In this document: positions 29,931 to 32,408 of the stretch, in pieces | Layout of the letters: every line of letters begins with the position of its first letter | How positions within the stretch are numbered: position 1 is the stretch's first letter | Assembly: GCA_025210965.1 (NCBI GenBank) | Contig: JAOAQY010000023.1 | Location: 1 to 32,408 of the forward strand | Source of the DNA: Tissierellales bacterium | GTDB lineage: Bacteria > Bacillota > Clostridia > Tissierellales > JAOAQY01 | Reading direction: 5' to 3' | Length of the DNA: 32,408 nucleotides | The notes under the pieces: model-generated | Database searches by the model: none | The model's input: only the letters and a program-made list of their open reading frames with translations | What the model was told of the DNA's origin: nothing | Translations under genes and position numbers: made by a program

Positions 29931-29950
29931 GGGAGTTCCTAAGAACTCCC
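29931..29950 (-). terminator. Terminator after ileS
   Basis: GGGAGTTC and GAACTCCC form a perfect 8-bp stem with a 4-nt loop, followed on the minus strand by TTTTTAT. It lies 13 nt after the ileS stop and upstream of the GDT1 gene, on the same strand. Confidence 0.9.
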
Positions 29951-29963
29951 CTAATTAAATCAA

Positions 29964-32408
29964 TTATAATTTTACTACATCTAAACCAGTATCGTGACCA
30001 TTTAAGTTGTATTTCTCAAGTTCACTTTCATTTACACGCTCTACTTTTTTAGCTAATGTCTCTGTCATAATGAATTCTTCATGAATTTCAACAGCTTTTG
30101 CTAATTCATCATCTCCATCAAATTTAATAGCAATGTGATCCATCATTTCAAACCCACTGCTCTTTCTAAGCTGCTGGATTTTTGATATAAACTCACGAGC
30201 ATATCCTTCATTAATCAAATCTTCGTTTAATTTAGTATCTAGAATTACAAATTTATTGTTTTCCATTGATACATTAAAACCTTCTTTAGCTTGTATGTTG
30301 ATAAGTACTAATTCCTTATCGATATCAAAATTGTCCCCATCTAAATCAATGCTGATAGTTTCTCCCGCCTCTAATTTGGGAGCTACTACTGATGCATCTA
30401 GTGAAGCTAGTGCCTTTCCGTAAAGTTTAATCTTTGCACCCAACTTAGGTCCTGCAACCTTGAAGTTTGGTTTCAAATTAAAGTCCATATACTCTTTCAA
30501 ATCTCTAGCAAATACAACTTCTTTAACATTCAATTCTTCTTGAATAAGTGGAACTAAATCTCCCATGATTTCTTCATATTTACCATCTACAAGTACCTTT
30601 CCAATAGGCTGTCTTACTTTAATTCTCTCTGCTTCTCTTGAAGCTCTACCAAGTCCAACTAAATCTCTTACAAGATCCATTCTTTCCTCTACATTTGGCT
30701 GAATTAATTTTTCATCAACCTCTGGATAGTAAGCTAAGTGAACAGATTCCTCTCCTGTCAACTTCTCATACAATTCTTCCGACAAGAATGGCGTAAATGG
30801 TGCTACCATTTTAGAAAGTCCTACTAAAATTTCATATGTTGTGTTATAAACTGCTTTTTTATCATCAGTAAGTTCTGTAGCCCAGAATCTTCTTCTTGAT
30901 CTTCTGATATACCAGTTTGAAAGGTCCTCACTAACAAAGTCTTGAACAGCTCTAACTACTTTTGTTAAATCAAATGCATCAAGATTTTCCTTAACATCTT
31001 TAAGCAAGTTATTGTATTTAGATAGAATCCACTGATCAAGTTCTGGTCTTTCTTCTACTGGAACATTGAACTCTCTTGGATCAATATCATCTGTGTTTGC
31101 ATAAAGTACAAAGAAATTGTAAACATTTTTAATTGTATTAAAGAATTTACTTATAACTTCTTTTAAACCATCTTCATCAAATTTAGTAGGTGTCCAAGCT
31201 GGTGAAACATACAATAAATACCATCTTAGTGCATCTGCACCGTATTTATCGAATAATTCAAATGGATCAACCGAATTTCCTTTTGATTTCGACATTTTCT
31301 GACCATCTTTATCCAAAATCAAGTCATTAACTAAAACTCTCTTGTACGGAGACTTTCCAGTAACAAATGTAGAAATCGCAAGTAATGAATAGAACCAGCC
31401 TCTCGTTTGGTCTATACCCTCACAGATAAAGTCTGCTGGGAAATAAGAATTAAATAATTCTTTGTTCTCAAACGGATAGTGAAGCTGAGCAAAAGGCATT
31501 GATCCTGAATCAAACCAGCAATCTATAACTTCTTTAACACGAGTCATATGCTTACCACATTTATCACATTTAATGTGAACATCGTCAACATATGGACGGT
31601 GTAGTTCAATAGAATCATCAATATCTTCTATCGCTCTCTCAGCCAATTCTTTTCTAGAACCAACACTTGTAATTTCTCCACATTCGCATCTCCAGATATT
31701 AAGAGGAGTTCCCCAATATCTACTTCTAGAAATTGCCCAGTCATTCAAATTCTCTAACCAGTTTCCAAAACGACCTTCTCCAACAAATTGTGGATACCAC
31801 TCAACACTATTGTTATTCTCTATTAATTTATCTTTTAATTTAGTCATTTCAATATACCAGCTAGGCTTTGCATAGTATAGAAGTGGTGTTTTACATCTCC
31901 AGCAATGTGGATAGTTATGAGCCATCTTCTCTTTCTTGTAAATACGATCTTCTTTTGCAAGCCACTTGATTACCTCAATGTCAATCGCTGGATCTAATAC
32001 AAACTCGCCTTCCCAAGGTGTAGTTGTATATTTACCTTCTTCATTTACTGGCTGTAATACAGGAAGATCATATTCTCTTCCCACTTGGTAGTCATCTTCA
32101 CCAAATGCAGGTGCAATGTGTACTATACCAGTACCATCACCAGTAGTTACATAGTCTGCTAGAGTTACATAAAATGCCTTCTTTTCTGCTTCTAAAAATG
32201 GCATGATTTGCTCATATTCCCAATGCTCCAAATCAGAACCTTTGTACTCTTCTAAAATTTCATACTCGCCTTCTAAAACCTTATCAGCTAATGTTTTTGC
32301 TACATAATAAATATTCTCATCTGAAGCCTTAACTTTTACATAGTCTTCTTCTGGATGAACTGCTAATGCAACATTTGCCGCAAGTGTCCATGGAGTCGTT
32401 GTCCATAC
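29964..32408 (-). CDS. ileS: Isoleucyl-tRNA synthetase, C-terminal 814 residues (cut by window edge)
   Basis: Charges tRNA-Ile. The reading frame is open to the window edge; the first visible residues are VWTTTPWTLAANVALAVHPE from the editing-domain region, so about 220 N-terminal residues including the HIGH motif are missing. Visible: GTGIVHIAPAFGEDDYQVG (editing domain), AHNYPHCWRCKTPLLYYAKP, WAISRSRYWGTPLNIWRC, the KMSKSKGNSVDP loop, YGADALRWYLLYVSP and the anticodon-binding domain. HIAPAFGEDDY and the CWRCKTPL segment are like the eukaryote-type IleS2 clade, often associated with low mupirocin sensitivity; this is inference from motifs. Any T-box leader would lie outside the window. Confidence 0.95.
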   Translation of the reverse strand, partial: VWTTTPWTLAANVALAVHPEEDYVKVKASDENIYYVAKTLADKVLEGEYEILEEYKGSDLEHWEYEQIMPFLEAEKKAFYVTLADYVTTGDGTGIVHIAPAFGEDDYQVGREYDLPVLQPVNEEGKYTTTPWEGEFVLDPAIDIEVIKWLAKEDRIYKKEKMAHNYPHCWRCKTPLLYYAKPSWYIEMTKLKDKLIENNNSVEWYPQFVGEGRFGNWLENLNDWAISRSRYWGTPLNIWRCECGEITSVGSRKELAERAIEDIDDSIELHRPYVDDVHIKCDKCGKHMTRVKEVIDCWFDSGSMPFAQLHYPFENKELFNSYFPADFICEGIDQTRGWFYSLLAISTFVTGKSPYKRVLVNDLILDKDGQKMSKSKGNSVDPFELFDKYGADALRWYLLYVSPAWTPTKFDEDGLKEVISKFFNTIKNVYNFFVLYANTDDIDPREFNVPVEERPELDQWILSKYNNLLKDVKENLDAFDLTKVVRAVQDFVSEDLSNWYIRRSRRRFWATELTDDKKAVYNTTYEILVGLSKMVAPFTPFLSEELYEKLTGEESVHLAYYPEVDEKLIQPNVEERMDLVRDLVGLGRASREAERIKVRQPIGKVLVDGKYEEIMGDLVPLIQEELNVKEVVFARDLKEYMDFNLKPNFKVAGPKLGAKIKLYGKALASLDASVVAPKLEAGETISIDLDGDNFDIDKELVLINIQAKEGFNVSMENNKFVILDTKLNEDLINEGYAREFISKIQQLRKSSGFEMMDHIAIKFDGDDELAKAVEIHEEFIMTETLAKKVERVNESELEKYNLNGHDTGLDVVKL

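Noticed and set aside
29964-32231. ileS starting at the TTG at 32231
   Set aside because: The frame stays open to the window edge, the upstream residues continue the IleS editing domain, and no ribosome binding site precedes the TTG.
1-32408. CRISPR arrays, tRNA or rRNA genes, insertion sequences, prophage or a defence island
   Set aside because: No regularly spaced repeats, cloverleaf sequences, transposases, terminal inverted repeats or phage genes were seen on either strand; most genes are core metabolism with uniform composition.

Overview
The window looks like a chromosome segment of a low-GC, motile Gram-positive anaerobe of the Clostridia type. This is inferred from the strongly AT-rich DNA, the consistent AGGAGG-type ribosome binding sites, a T-box leader in front of tyrS, a glnA gene followed by an ANTAR regulator, and an MdxEFG-type maltodextrin transporter with GH65 and GT35 phosphorylases. 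The species cannot be named from the sequence alone. No tRNA, rRNA, CRISPR array, insertion sequence or prophage is visible.

Layout. 1-1329 (minus): a PAP2 phosphatase cut by the window edge, a small membrane protein and truA. 1416-5819 (plus): a maltose phosphorylase (GH65) and a short alpha-glucan phosphorylase (GT35), then a small Cys-rich protein whose Shine-Dalgarno sequence lies in a perfect hairpin. 5830-7523 (minus): a MerR-like coiled-coil protein and cheV. 7748-17462 (minus): a large maltodextrin operon in transcription order malE, malF, malG, lacI-type repressor, GH13 amylase, GH133 debranching enzyme, GH31 alpha-glucosidase. 17727-21041 (minus): a Lys-rich zinc-ribbon membrane protein, a DUF134 regulator overlapping an ANTAR regulator, and glnA with a structured leader. 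21290-23783 (plus): a UvrD/PcrA-like helicase and a PII-like protein. 23811-25262 (minus): a zinc-ribbon membrane protein and a THUMP-domain RNA methyltransferase. 25401-26982 (plus): tyrS behind a tyrosine T-box. 27043-29898 (minus): GDT1-family transporter, TraX, a broken exodeoxyribonuclease III gene and a Nudix hydrolase. 29964-32408 (minus): the C-terminal four fifths of ileS.

How the genes work together. The main functional block is maltodextrin use. MalEFG import linear maltodextrins. GH13, GH133 and GH31 enzymes hydrolyse, debranch and trim them. GT35 and GH65 phosphorylases release alpha- and beta-glucose 1-phosphate. Nearly identical operators (13 of 14 bases) lie at 1480-1493 before the phosphorylase pair and at 17491-17504 at the start of the malE transcript. 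The two divergent operons therefore form one regulon, most simply under the LacI-family protein encoded in the operon; CcpA is an alternative because the sites also fit a relaxed cre consensus. The transporter ATPase and a beta-phosphoglucomutase are not in the window. A second theme is nitrogen: glnA, an ANTAR protein with a degenerate receiver domain, and a PII-like protein. Most of the window is ordinary housekeeping. The items most worth a second look are the decayed exoA/xthA gene, the glnA leader with its ANTAR neighbour, the Shine-Dalgarno hairpin at 5519-5553 and the Cys-containing extension of the GDT1 protein.
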